DNA from: Clitoria ternatea
Taxonomy: Eukaryota; Streptophyta; Magnoliopsida; Fabales; Fabaceae
DNA length: 64,000 bases
Direction of reading: 5' to 3'
Assembly (NCBI GenBank): GCA_037962975.1
Contig: CM075674.1
Location: 42,112,501-42,176,500, forward strand
Shown: piece after piece, positions 1-11,279 of the stretch
Numbering within the stretch: position 1 is the stretch's first letter
Layout of the letters: each line of letters opens with the position of its first letter
Notes under the pieces: generated by a model
What the model saw: only the letters and a program-made list of their open reading frames with translations
Database searches by the model: none
What the model was told of the DNA's origin: nothing
Translations under genes and position numbers: made by a program

Positions 1-3000
1 ACTTTTTCCTTTGCTGAAAGCTAAGGTCAGGAGGTAAAATACCACATGCAAGAAAATTTACAAAATCAGCATACCAAGGAACACGTTGGATACTAAGATT
101 CAAGAGTTGTTCATCCGGAAAAGATTCATTGATAGGAATATTATCTATTTCTTCTTTTTCGGATGTCAATCTAGACAAGTGGTCAGCGACCGGATTCTCA
201 GTACCCTTCTTGTCCTTAATTTCTAAGTCAAATTCTTGCAATATTAGAATCCACCTAATCAGCCTAGGTTTTGCTTCCTTTTTATTCAATAGATACTTAA
301 TGGCAGAGTGATCAGTGTAAACAATAACATGTGAACCCACCAAATAAGATCTAAATTTATCAAAAGCAAAGACAATGGCTAACAGTTCCTTCTCAGTTGT
401 GGCATAATTTATTTAAGCATCATCCAGCGTCCGGCTGGCATAATGAATTACATGAAGCTTCTTGTCCTTCCGTTGCCCAAGAACAGCCCCCACTGCGTAA
501 TCACTCGCATCACACATCAATTCGAATGGGAGTTCCCAATCAGGGGGTTGTACGATGGGGGCAGAGATTAGAGCTTGCTTAATCCTGCAAAAAGCTTCCA
601 TACAAGATGAATCAAAATTGAAAGGCACATCCTTACCTAGAAGAGTTGTAAGAGGCTTTGTGATTTTGGAGAAATCTTTAATGAACCGACGGTAAAACCC
701 TGCATGTCCAAGAAAACTCCGAATACCTTTCACATTTGTTGGTGGGGGCAATTTTTCAATTACTTCCACCTTAGCCTTATCAACTTCTATACCTCTCTCA
801 GACACCAAATGTCCAAGAACTATTCCTTCTCTTACCATAAAATGGCATTTTTCCCAGTTCAAGACCAGATTGGTCTCTTCACAACGCTGCAAGACTTGGC
901 ACAAATTTGTTAAGCAGTTATCAAAATCCAAACCATACACTGAAAAATCATCCATAAAGACTTCCATCACATTTTCAATAAGGTCAGAAAAAATTGCTTG
1001 CATACACCTTTGAAAAGTCGCAGGTGCATTACACAGACCAAAAGGCATACGCCTATAAGCATAAGTCCCATAAGGGCAAGTGAAGGTAGTCTTTTCTTGA
1101 TCAGATGGATGAATGGGAATTTGATGAAAACCTGAATACCCATCCAAATAACAGAAATAAGAGTGTTTTGCAAGTCTTTCAAGCATCTGATCAATAAAAG
1201 GGAGAGGAAAATGATCTTTTTTCGTGGCGCTATTTAACTTCCTGTAATCAATGCACATGCGCCAACCAGAGACAATCCTAGTAGGAATCAAGTTATGTTT
1301 ATCATTTTCAATCACAGTTATTCCCCCTTTTTTAGGCACCACATGGACAGGACTTACCCATTTACTACTATCAACAGGATATATCACTCCAGCATCAAGC
1401 AATTTCAAAATTTCTTTTTTAACCACTTCTTGCATTTTTGGATTTAATCTCCTAAGTGGTTCTACTGTGGGCCTACTTTCATCTTCTATAGTAATCCTGT
1501 GCATACAAAGAGAAGGGCTAATTCCTTTGATATCGTCCATTGTATAACCTATTACCTTTCTATACAACCTAAGTTGTTTCAAAAGTTTTTTAGTTTCACA
1601 TGGATTCAATTCAGCATTAACAATCACAGGATATGTGGAATTAGGACCAAGAAACTCATACCTTAATGAAGCTGGTAAAGGTTTTAATTCCACATTGGGG
1701 CTTACCATTTTGTTACCCATGACCTCAGTATCATGTTCTAGTGGAGCCTCAGAGCAATCAGATGTTCCTGCAGGCTCAATCATGAAAATAGTTTCAAGTG
1801 GGTCATTAGGAAGGGTTTCTTCCTTTACCACTTGTTCAACAGAATCCACACTACAGCAAACATCATTATTAAAAGGTTTTTCTAAAGCATTTTTCAAGTT
1901 AAAATCAACCTTTTGGTCTCCAACAGTCAGAGACAACTTACCATTCTTGACGTCGATCACAGCACCTGCAGTTGCTAAAAATGGTCGTCCTAAAATAATA
2001 GGAATCAAAGAATCTTCGTCCATTTCTAGCACAACAAAGTCAGCAGGTATAAAAAATTTTCCTACTTTAATAGGAACATCCTCTAAAATTCCTACTGGAT
2101 ATTTGACAGATCTATCAGCCAACTGTAAAGACATCCTAGTAGGTTTTAGCTCACCCAATCCTAACTTTTCAGCAACAGATAATGGCATTAAACTCACACT
2201 CGCTCCTAAATCACATAATGCTTTATCTATATTCATGTCACCAATCATACAAGGAATAGAGAAACTACCTGGATCTTGGAGCTTAGGTTTAAGTTTCCTT
2301 TGAATTAGAGCACTGCACTCCTCAGTAAGTGCCACTGTACCATCTTCCTCCAGTCTTCTTTTGTTGGACAAAATGTCCTTCAGGAACTTCGCATATGTAG
2401 GCATTTGCTGCAAAGCATCTGTGAAGGGAATATTGATATACAATTTCTTTAAAACATCAAGAAACTTACCAAATTGTTTGTCCAATTTTGCTTTAGCCAA
2501 GCGCTGAGGAAATGGAATAGGAGGTTGATATGGCTTAACCTCCTCCTTCTTTTCTTGTGGTTTCTCTTCTTCAATCACTGGATGAGATGAAGATTCATCC
2601 ACTTTCTTCTCCTCCTTTGTAGTCTTGCCAACGGGCCCATCATATTGAGTACCACTCCTAAGAGTGATAGCCATGGTATGGTTGGACGGTCCAGCTTCAG
2701 GTTTTCCAGGAAATGTACCTGGTGCTCTTTGAGAGTAGGAGGCTTGTTGGGCGATTTGATTCTCTAATATTTTGTTATGGGTGGCAAGAGAATCCACCTT
2801 TGAAGCTAAGTTCTTTATTGCATCAGAGAATTCATCATTTTGTTTAAGTTGAGTAGCTACAAATGTCTCCATCAAGGACTCTAGCTTTGATTTTTGTGGA
2901 ATATAGGGTCCTTGTTGGGGTTTGTAGTTACTCTGATTACCTTGGAATGGCCTGTTTTGGAAGCCAGGTGGACCTTGTGGAGGTCTGTAGTTACTCTGAT

Positions 3001-4003
3001 AATTTCCACCATAGTTTCCAATAGCATCTACTTGATGCATTTCAGGTTCTTGATTAAGGGTCATTGCTAAATGGCAATTCGTAGCTCCATGTCCTGAAAC
3101 ACCATAAACTTCACAAACAACCTTAGCAGCACCTGTTGACCCTATCTTATCAAGTTTTAATGTTAATGCTTCAACTTGGGCAGAAAGTAGGGAAAGAGCA
3201 TCAACAGAGTACTTACCTGGTGTTTTAGCAGGTAATCCTCTCTCAGAATTCCACTGGTGGGTGTTTTGGGCTATCTCCTCAATCAGGTTCTGGGCTTCAT
3301 CCACATTTTTGCTCATGAAGGCTCCTCCAGCTGCAGCATCCAAAGAAATCTTTTGCGTGGAAGTTAGTCCATTATAGAAAATATGGACTGTCAACCACCT
3401 CTCTATCCCATGGTGAGGACATTCTCTCAGCATCTCCTTGTATCTCTCCCAGGCTTCATACAGGGATTCATCATCTTTTTATGCAAAATTAATTATTTGT
3501 TTTCTTAACAAATCAGTTTTATTTCTTGGGTACCACTTATTGATGAAAGCACTGGATAGTTGTTCCTAAGTTGTGATGGATCCTTCAGGAAGAGAGTATA
3601 ACCACGCCCTCGCTTTATCTCTTAAGGAGAAAGGGAAGAGTCTCAAGCGAATGGCATCATTGGTGGCTCCATTCATTTTCAAGGTGTCACAGTATTCAAG
3701 AAAGATTTGAAGATGAAGATTTGGATCTTCGGAGGGTAATCCTCCGAATTGGTTCTGCTGTACCATAGAGAGTAGTGAAGGCTTCAATTCAAAATTGTTA
3801 GCCTCCACTGTGGGTCTAAGGATGCTAGATCCTCTTCCGTTTGTACTTGGAGCAGCAAAATCTCTTAAGGCTCTGTTTTGGTCTGCCATTTGTTTTTCTT
3901 TTTCTTGTTTTTGTTGTTTTTGTTGTTTTCTTAAAGCTCTAAGGGTACGTTCTATCTCAGGGTCAAATCCTAAGTTTAGATCGACACTACGGCTTCGTCG
4001 CAT
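1..4003 (-). pseudogene. gag-pol polyprotein of the Athila-like element, broken by three in-frame stops
   Basis: One frame runs from the ATG at 4003 to the window edge. In order it holds the retrotransposon gag domain (about 3450-3900), a Pro/Gln-rich linker, an aspartic protease with the DLGAS active site (near 2200), reverse transcriptase (about 800-1500; motifs MPFGLCNAPATF and FMDD) and the start of RNase H (DASDYAVGAVLG, near 460). Three stops interrupt the frame: TAG at 3566-3568 and TAA at 3479-3481, both in gag, and TAA at 413-415 in RNase H. The frame resumes unchanged after each, so they are point nonsense changes, and the copy cannot make its polyprotein. Integrase is not in the window. 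The numerous plus-strand open frames across this stretch are antisense shadows. Confidence 0.9.
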
Positions 4004-4518
4004 AAAAAGAAAATAAATGACAAATAAAACAAATAATCACAAAAAAAATAAAAAATAAAACAGCAACAGATACGCAAAATAATAAACAAAATACAAGATT
4101 ACAAACAGAATAAAATAAACAATAAAAATCAGAAAAATATAAAAATACAGAAAAAGAAATAAATGAAACAAATAACATAAAAGAAAAAGAAAACAATAAT
4201 AAACAAATACAAAGAACAGAACAATATCAAGAAAAATATCACACTAAATATACAACAGTAAAGTAAAATAGAATAACAAAATTTTAAGAACAAAATAAAA
4301 TAACAGAACAATTAATTAGAAATTCAAAAATAGTAACAGTAAAAGAAAAAGGAACAGAATACAAAATACAAAATAACCAAATAAAATAAACACTAAAAAC
4401 AAACAAATATACAAAAAGAAGTAATTCAAACAAATAAAATAAAATAAAAATAAAAAAGAAATATTAACAAGTATGATCTAATCGAATTTGAATACTGCCG
4501 ATATTTGAGGGACAACAG
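4004..4518 (-). other. Untranslated leader of the Athila-like element
   Basis: Between the primer binding site and the gag start is about 515 bp of very A-rich sequence (T-rich on the element's sense strand). I see no conserved coding region; the short open frames arise from low complexity. Its position corresponds to the 5' untranslated leader of the genomic RNA. Confidence 0.7.
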
Positions 4519-4536
4519 TCCCCGGCAACGGCGCCA
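4519..4536 (-). promoter_or_regulatory. Primer binding site, tRNA-Asp type
   Basis: On the minus strand this reads TGGCGCCGTTGCCGGGGA, the complement of the 3' end of plant tRNA-Asp and the usual primer site of Athila-group elements. It lies six bases inside the LTR edge at 4543. It fixes the minus orientation and shows that the LTR to its right is the 5' LTR. Confidence 0.93.
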
Positions 4537-4542
4537 AAAACT

Positions 4543-7207
4543 TGACAGGGCCCGCAAGCGCACGGGTTATGTCGCGTAATATAAAAGATTATCGTTCTCC
4601 ACAGGGACTGTTTTCAAAGTACCGGCATATCAAAATTTGATTATCCACACAATTCTCTTTCAATTTTTGGTATTTGTAAAAAATAAAAATTAACAGTAAA
4701 AAATTTTACCTTACAGTAAAAATAAAAATTTACCGTGGGTGAAAAACAGAGTTGAGAGTATCTTGGGATTCCGGGGGTTTAAGATATTATTCTACGTTGA
4801 TAATTTCAACTTTTTATAAACAAAAATCAAATTAAGTTTTCCAAGGCGAATTTTCCAAAAGCCAATTAATATTTTCCTCTCGGATTCCTATTAATGTACC
4901 TAACTTACAGAAAGCGCTGCTTAATCCTAAGAAAGGCCCATTATCGTTTTATGAAAATCCCGTTTTTACTTTCTCAAAAGAATTTTGATTACTTTCACGG
5001 TTTTACCGAGGTCACAAAAAGCATCTCAAAAATCTTAGGTTTAGTTCAAAGCTTTCCGGTAAAAATAAATCTCTCGATTTTATTAATTACCTAAACTTAC
5101 TAATATACCCGTAAGTACATAGTTTTACCATTTAGGCTCTTGTTAGGAATCACTAAAAGCATTAAGTAAAATTTGAACTAAATGGAAAACAGAAATTTAT
5201 TTACTTTTAAGTCAAAATAACATCAACGTAAAATATTATCGTACCCCCGTTTTCCCAAGATAAAAATTTAGTTACACATGATACGGTATAAATTCATATA
5301 TATAACGAAAAGGAAATACAACATACAATTCATGGTAAATAAAACTTACGGGTTTCTCCAAAAGCCCAGTAAATTTTCCACCATAAATCTTTCTTCTGGA
5401 TCCCTCCACCGTATACAAATTTAACCGCTCAATTTCACTGTCCTCTCAATTCTTATTTCACAAAATAAAAACAAGAAAAGAATAACAACAAGATTTTTTT
5501 TTTTCTTTCTCTGTATTTTCTGACTCACTCTCTACACAAAATTCTCACTGCTCTTGTATGATTACCCTCTGCCTCTTCTGCTTTGCTGCTGTACGTTTTT
5601 TTTTTATAGCCATCTTCATGGTTGATTTTTGCTCTTAAAAATTCAGCCTATGGAAATCCACATCATAAATGCATAATTCAAGCATAGTGACCCATTTTCT
5701 TGTACCTTTCACGCTGGAATTTTGCACCAAGGGAGCATCATGGTCATGTATCATTGTTACAAATTCATGAGCTGAATTTTAAGTGCTTTGTTGTTTTGCT
5801 ATTTTGCTGTTTTGCTGTCAGCTTTTTGTCAAATCCATTGCTGTTTGCTTTTTGTTAAATCCATTGCTGTTTATTGTTTTGTCATTGTTGTCCCAATTTT
5901 AGCATGGTTTCACGTTGGAAGCTTGTGGGCTGCACCAATAAGTGAATAAAATATACAAAAGTATGTGCAAGGGAACATGTGTTGTACTTTGACCATTCAA
6001 TGCTAATTTAGAAGCAATTAACGTGAACTATTGGAGAATGGATGACTTTGTAGCTTGGAACCAAATTAAATCTAATTTTGACCAAGTCAAAATTAGATTA
6101 CCATGTAAAAAAAAAATTCTGCACCATTTTCCTTTGCTTTAACGTGAAAGGCTGTTTGATTGCTGTCCCATTTATTGTTGTCTTCTTGCTGTTTGTTTCA
6201 TGCTGTTGCTGTTCAAAAATTCCTTGCTGTTTGCTGTCAGATTTCACTTGCTGTTTTTGTTGTTTTACTGTCCAAAATTCCAGCAGCCCAAAACGTTAAA
6301 TGCTTGCTGTTCAAATAATGTTGAATGCTGTCCCATTTCCAGCTGCTTTTCACGTTAAATGCTTCTTGTAGTTTTAGGTGAATGAATGCTTAATTATTTA
6401 AGAAATAATTCAGCATGTGGGCCTTGTAATCAAAAAGAATTTAGCACTTTGCCAATTTCCTTCAGCTTTCACGTTAAAAGCTTGTAGAAAGTGGAAACTT
6501 TAGCATGAAAAAAAAAATTGGCACAATGGACAAAGAAACAAGTGGACTAATGGACAAAGGCATCTTGCTTTGTAGAGAGCTTCCAACGTAAATACAAAGT
6601 TGGAAATGGGAGATTGCTTTTGGTTCATTAAAACAATGCATCATGGGACCCCTTTGACATAGCATTTTCACGTGAATTAGCTCTAGGAAAGTGGAAATCT
6701 TTGCATTCAAAATATTCAAGCATATGGGACAAGAGACAATGGTGGAAGAATTGAATAAATTTGGCAAATGGATCTCTTCTAAAAAATATTTCAACGTGAA
6801 CAAGAAAAGAAAGAGGAAATGGATTAATTGAATTAACCTTGCATTTAGAGAAATAAACAATTTGAAATAATTTAAATGGAATATTAAAATAAAATTATTT
6901 TAATAGAAATGGAATTTAAGTTCTTTGACAATTTTGAAGTACTAAATATTTAGTACTAAATTATTCCAATTCTAAAAAAATATTTTATTTTATTTTATTC
7001 CATTTTAAATTAATTCAAACAAAATACAACACTTGAGCAGAAGCAGTGAAATGATTACAAAAATCATGAAATTTGGGAAAATATGATACTTGGACAATGA
7101 TAGTGAATTTAAAGCGGAAATCATGAAAATCGAAGGAAATAATACAATAACAACAGAAAATATAAACAATTTAAACAGTGAAAAACAGTGTTCTAAAACA
7201 CTTATCA
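4543..7207 (-). repeat. 5' LTR of the Athila-like element (about 2.67 kb)
   Basis: On the minus strand it opens TGATAAGTG at 7207 and closes CCCTGTCA at 4543, giving the expected TG..CA ends. The outer edge is confirmed by the abrupt switch to a copia integrase frame at 7208. A putative TATA box at 5601-5608 would place U3 at about 5610-7207 and R-U5 at about 4543-5570. U3 is rich in two recurrent motifs: TGCTGTTT runs (about 5790-5880 and 6180-6330) and about ten copies of an ACGT-core motif resembling TTTCACGTTAAA between 5700 and 6800. The partner 3' LTR lies outside the window. Confidence 0.85.
5601..5608 (-). promoter_or_regulatory. Putative TATA box of the Athila-like LTR
   Basis: Minus-strand TATAAAAA follows GATGGC and lies about 1.6 kb inside the LTR. 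It is the best TATA match at a sensible place, downstream of the repeated ACGT motifs. No transcript data are available, so this is inference. Confidence 0.45.
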
Positions 7208-9300
7208 AGAAGCAGTCAACACAGCAGCTTACTTGATAAACCGAAGTCCATCGGTACCATTGGAGCACAAAATACCAGAAGAGGTATGGAGCAGAAAGGA
7301 AGTAAAAATCTCACATCTTAGAGTTTTCGGTTATGTAGCATATGTGCACATCAGTGATCAAGGCAGAAACAAACTTGACCCAAAATCAAAGAAGTGTACT
7401 TTCCTTGGTTATGGTGAAGATGAGTTTGGCTACCACATATGGGATGATGCAAACAAAAAAAATGATCCGCAGCAGAGATGTAATCTTCAATGAAAGAGTG
7501 ATGTACAAGGACAGGCATAATACAGGTGCCAGCAACTCAGAACAGAGTGGACTAGTGTATGTAGAGGTGGATGACATCCCAGAAAGTCCTATAGTTGAGA
7601 GTCCTCATCCAGAGGAATCAATTAAATGAAGTAATGAGCAGCAGACTGACATATCAGAGCCTCTTACTCCAGCTCCTGCATTGAGAAGGTCTTCTCGGCC
7701 TTATGTACCTAATAGGAGATACATGGACTACATGTTGTTGACAGATAGAGGAGAGCCTGAAGACTATGCAGAAGCATGTCAGACCACAGATGCGAGCAAG
7801 TAGGAGCTTGCCATGAAAGACGAGATAAAGTCTTTGATTTCTAAACAGACATGGGAACTAGTCAAGTTACCTATAGGAAAGAAAGCACTTCACAACAAAT
7901 GGGTGTATCAGGTGAAGGAAGACCATGATGGTTCTAGGAGATACAAAGCCCGACTGGTTGTCAAAGGATTTCAGCAAAAAGAAGGAGTTGACTATACTGA
8001 AATCTTTGCCCCGGTTGTAAAGCTCAATACTATCAGGACTGTGTTAAGTATTGTGGCTAGTGAAGAGCTCTACTTAGAGCAATTAGACGTGAAGACTGCA
8101 TTTCTTCATGGAGACCTAGATGAGGAGATCTACATGCACCAGCCTGAAGGTTTTTTAGAAGGAAAGAAGGATATGGTGTGCAAATTGAAGAAGAGCTTGT
8201 ACGGCCTGAAACAAGCTCCAAGGCAGTGGTATAGAAAGTTTGAAAGCTTTATGCACAAGGAAGGTTTTCAGAAGTGCAATGCTGATCACTGTTGTTTCTT
8301 CAAGAGGTATAAGTCCAGCTATATCATATTGCTACTTTATGTTGATGACATGCTAGTAGCAGGATCAGATATGAAAGACATCAGAAATTTAAAGATGCAG
8401 TTGTCAAAAGAATTTGACATGAAAGACTTAGGCCCAACAAAGAAGATTCTTGGGATGCAAATCACGAGAGATAAGCAAAAGGGAGTTTTACAGTTATCTC
8501 AGGCGGAGTACATCAACCGTGTTTTGCAGAGATTTAACATGGATAAGGCCAAGCCAGTTAGTACACCTTTGGCCAGCCATTTTCATTTATCCAAGAATCA
8601 GACTCCTCAAACAAAGGAAGAAGAAGAGTTTATGGCTAAGATACCTTATGCTTCAGCCATTGGAAGTTTGATGTATGTAATGGTCTGTACGAGGCCTGAC
8701 ATTGGTCATGCAGTGGGAGTTGTAAGCAGATTCATGTCAAATCCAGGCAAAGCTCATTGGGAAGCAGTCAAATGGATTTTAAGGTATCTACGGGGAACAA
8801 CAGAAAAATGTCTGTATTTTAGAAAAGGAGATCTAAAATTACAGGGCTACGTAGATGTAGATTTTGGAGGTGAAGCTGATCACCAAAGAAGTACCACCGG
8901 TTATGTTTTCACTGTTGGAACTATAGCTGTTAGTTGGATGTCGCGGATACAAAAAATTGTTGCTTTATCCACTACAGAGGCTGAGTATGTAGCAGTGACA
9001 GAAGCCAGTAAAGAATTGATATGGCTTCAAGGGTTGTTAGCAGAGTTGGGTTTCACTCAAGAAAGGAGTATCTTGCATAGTGATAGTCAGAGTGCAATAC
9101 ATCTGGCAAAGAACTCGGCATTTCACTCCAGAACTAAGCACATTGATATACGTTATCATTTCATCAGATCTCTACTTGAGGATGAAGTGTTGACATTAAA
9201 GAAGATTGTAGGAAGCAAGAACCCAGCAGATATGCTAACGAAGGTGGTGACCGTTGACAAGCTGAAGTTGTGCTCAACTTCAGTTGGCTTGCAAGAATAA
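7208..9300 (+). pseudogene. copia pol: integrase C-terminus, reverse transcriptase, RNase H
   Basis: The integrase end (about 7210-7480, with HLRVFGYVAYVH) is read in one frame. A frameshift follows near the A8 run at 7456-7463, and the linker then continues in the frame of the RT. In-frame stops lie at 7627-7629 and 7801-7803. From 7813 to 9300 a 495-residue frame is uninterrupted: RVT_2 with KTAFLHGDL and KSLYGLKQAPRQWYRKF, catalytic YVDD (near 8340), then RNase H with STTEAEY and TKHIDIRYHF. The RT/RNase H block is intact, but the polyprotein could not be made as one unit. Confidence 0.9.
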
Positions 9301-9370
9301 TAGACCGGAGAAGACTACTGCATTGATCAAGGTGTGAGGACAGATTGAAATCAGTCCTCAAGTGGGAGAT

Positions 9371-9798
9371 TGTTGAAAAATCAAAGGGGGACCCACCACT
9401 TTTGCACTAATCAAGCAAAAATCAAGGGAAAATGTAGGTGCAGGACAGTACCATAAATCATGGGCAGCCTTTTGTTGATTTTTTCTTCTATGCGTACACA
9501 CACATCTAGCTTCTATAAATACTAATAGGAGCTGAAGGAAAATATTCATTCCAAAATGCAGTGAGTGTATTTGAGAGGCTGTGAGTGTATTTGAGAGGCT
9601 GTGAGTGAGTTTTGAGAGTATTTCTTGTAAACACTAAGTGCCTCTTTTCTCCCAGTAATAAATATCTGCAGTAGTCCGGAGACGTAGGCATTATTGGCCG
9701 AACTCCGTTATCAATTGTGTGTGTGCAATTATTCCGCATTTATTTTTCGCTTCCACAAATCTGATGTTATGAGAAAATTTAGCATAATTTTCCCAACA
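9371..9798 (+). repeat. 3' LTR of the left copia element (428 bp)
   Basis: The LTR follows the purine tract AAGTGGGAGA; it starts TGTTGAAAAATC and ends TTTTCCCAACA, so its tips form a TGTTG/CAACA inverted repeat. It contains TATAAATAC near 9516 and an AATAAA-type signal near 9657, a normal U3-R-U5 order. Two 21-bp tandem copies of GTGAGTGTATTTGAGAGGCT lie at 9560-9602. The 5' partner is not in the window, so age cannot be judged. Confidence 0.85.
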
Positions 9799-9819
9799 TT
9801 TACTACATCATTTAAAGTA

Positions 9820-10013
9820 GACAGAACACCCCAGTTAGTCCCTGTCTCCAACAGAGTCGGACATTTAGGTCCCCGACTTAGTAAGTTGGACCCATAAATC
9901 CCTCACGTCCAGTATCGTCGGACACATAGGTCCCTACCGTTAGGCGTCCGTTGGTTTAGGGTGACGTGGGTCGTTATGTGCCAACTAGGACTGCCAGGTA
10001 CGCACCAAACGAC
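9820..10013 (+). repeat. MULE left terminal inverted repeat (194 bp)
   Basis: It starts GACAGAACACCCC and runs to ACCAAACGAC. It matches the reverse complement of 14932-15125 at 193 of 194 positions by eye; the single difference is T versus C about 17 bases in. Similarity stops abruptly after position 10013. As in other MULEs, it probably holds the promoter of the adjacent gene and transposase binding sites; no TATA is obvious. Confidence 0.95.
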
Positions 10014-10198
10014 AGTGTTTTGGCTACACACGTCAGATGCTTCAATGGTGATTAAACGACACCGTTTTAGGGGTTAACCCTAAGTAAGTTGTCTTCTCCA
10101 CGTTGTCCTCTCCCTCACCATCTGCGACAGCCTTTTGGCTACACACGTGATCTTCTCCCTCACCATCTGCGATTTGTCGAGGCTTCAACGAATCCACC

Positions 10199-10681
10199 AT
10201 GAGTCAAAACCCAAGCCAGGGATCGTCGTCCTCTTCATCCAGCCAAGGTCGACGGCGGCTCCGTTGCCGTTGTGGCGACCCACCAGCATTGCGCGTTTCC
10301 CACACAATGAACAACCCCAATCGACAATTCTGGAGATGCGCACAACTCCGTGGAGGACAATGCGATTTTTTTGCTTGGGTCCAGGAAGGGGACAATGTGC
10401 TCCACGAGGAGGAAATGAGGAATACAGTGTTATGCAAGCTGACAGAGATGAAGGAGGTGATTGAAGGGCATAAAAGTAATGTGCACAGGGATGTCTATGA
10501 AGCTATGGCCCAAGTTATACGTAAGGAGGAAGGTAAGTGGCAAATGCAAATCGAATCATTGGTGAAGAAAGGATGCATGGAAATCCATCAGGATGTGCAT
10601 AAGTTGAAGATGATTTTGGTTGTGCAGAGTGTAATAATTTTGATTTTGGTTTTGGTTTTGGTTATGGGTCCTGGTTCTTAG
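10199..10681 (+). CDS. GRF-type zinc-finger protein with C-terminal membrane segment (MULE accessory gene)
   Basis: The 160-residue protein starts with a Ser-rich stretch (residues 9-15) and a basic RRR, followed by a GRF-type zinc finger at about residues 23-60: CRCG, then NRQFWRC and CDFFAW, giving Cys23, Cys25, Cys47 and Cys55 as likely ligands. Residues about 75-135 are charged and helical, and a hydrophobic segment (about 137-156, rich in Ile/Leu/Val) follows, so a tail-anchored membrane protein is likely. Plants have many small GRF-plus-membrane proteins of unknown role. Here it begins about 185 bp inside the left repeat and converges with the transposase, so it travels with the element. 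It may be a second MULE gene or a captured host gene. Function unknown; the frame is intact. Confidence 0.82.
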   Translation: MSQNPSQGSSSSSSSQGRRRLRCRCGDPPALRVSHTMNNPNRQFWRCAQLRGGQCDFFAWVQEGDNVLHEEEMRNTVLCKLTEMKEVIEGHKSNVHRDVYEAMAQVIRKEEGKWQMQIESLVKKGCMEIHQDVHKLKMILVVQSVIILILVLVLVMGPGS

Positions 10682-11279
10682 GGTAGTATAACTCAAGAAT
10701 ATGTCACCAATATGCATTTGTAATGAGAATCCAGCTGGGTAGGTTATAATCCTAAGGATGTGTATTCCTCTGTATTATACAAGCATGACAATGAGAAAGT
10801 GTATTCCTTTGCACTTGACAATGAGAATGTAGTATTCATTGAATTACCATAAGTGTTTGTTTAAAAATTGATTTAATTGTCTGAATGATTCAAAAACTGA
10901 GTTTTGTATTTGAAGCAAGGAATGGAGTGACTGAAAATATAGTAAATGGTTCACCAACCATGTTTTTACTTTTCACTTGTGATAAATTTTAAGTTTTCAC
11001 CTGTGATTGATTTTAAGTCTTCACCAATATGCATTTGTAGTTGAATCCCATTAGCATTTTCAAAAACCATTAGTTTTCACCAATCACCACAGCTCTTTAA
11101 GTTGCTTGTCTAGTTTGCAGCAGAAAGAAGACATAACCAAAAATTGTTTCAGAATAAACATAAAAAACAGAGTTACATGGAACCATCAAATTGTCAAATT
11201 TTGTAGCAACAGGCTAAACCAAGATTACATGAAACCAGAATTACATGAAACCAATTAAATTGTCATATAAAATTTGCAA
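10682..11279. other. Intergenic spacer between the two convergent MULE genes
   Basis: About 600 bp of A+T-rich DNA. It holds repeated short phrases (TTTTCACCTGTGATTGATTTTAAG-like, 10968-11030; ACCAATATGCATTTG at 10705 and 11023) and no coding region. It must contain the 3' ends and polyadenylation sites of both genes. Confidence 0.7.

Larger units (their letters stand above)
1..7207 (-). mobile_element. Athila-like Ty3/gypsy retrotransposon, right part (5' LTR, leader, gag, pol)
   Basis: The element runs right to left: LTR (4543-7207), primer binding site, A-rich leader, then gag-pol open to the window edge. The missing part (rest of pol, integrase, 3' LTR) lies left of position 1. The right boundary is sharp: the LTR ends at 7207 and from 7208 an unrelated copia integrase frame starts on the plus strand, so this element is the younger of the two. 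The first five bases of the copia side, AGAAG, should recur at the unseen end as the target duplication. The long LTR, the tRNA-Asp primer site and a single gag-pol frame with a DLGAS protease and FMDD reverse transcriptase fit the Athila group of plant gypsy elements. The lineage is from memory of the family; the structure is directly visible. Confidence 0.88.
7208..9798 (+). mobile_element. Ty1/copia retrotransposon, 3' half (integrase end to 3' LTR)
   Basis: The plus-strand copia element is cut at its integrase by the Athila-like insertion. What remains is the integrase C-terminal region, a linker, an intact reverse transcriptase-RNase H, a polypurine tract and one LTR ending at 9798. The 5' half should lie left of the window. 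The bases after the LTR (TTTAC, 9799-9803) would be its right target duplication. The Mutator-like element starts only 21 bp further right. Confidence 0.88.

Noticed and set aside
1251..2303. Plus-strand ORFs opposite the Athila-like pol
   Set aside because: Antisense shadows of a clearly coding minus-strand protease-RT frame.
4519..4536. Possible tRNA-Asp gene
   Set aside because: Only the 18-base 3' end complement is present; it is a primer binding site, not a tRNA gene.
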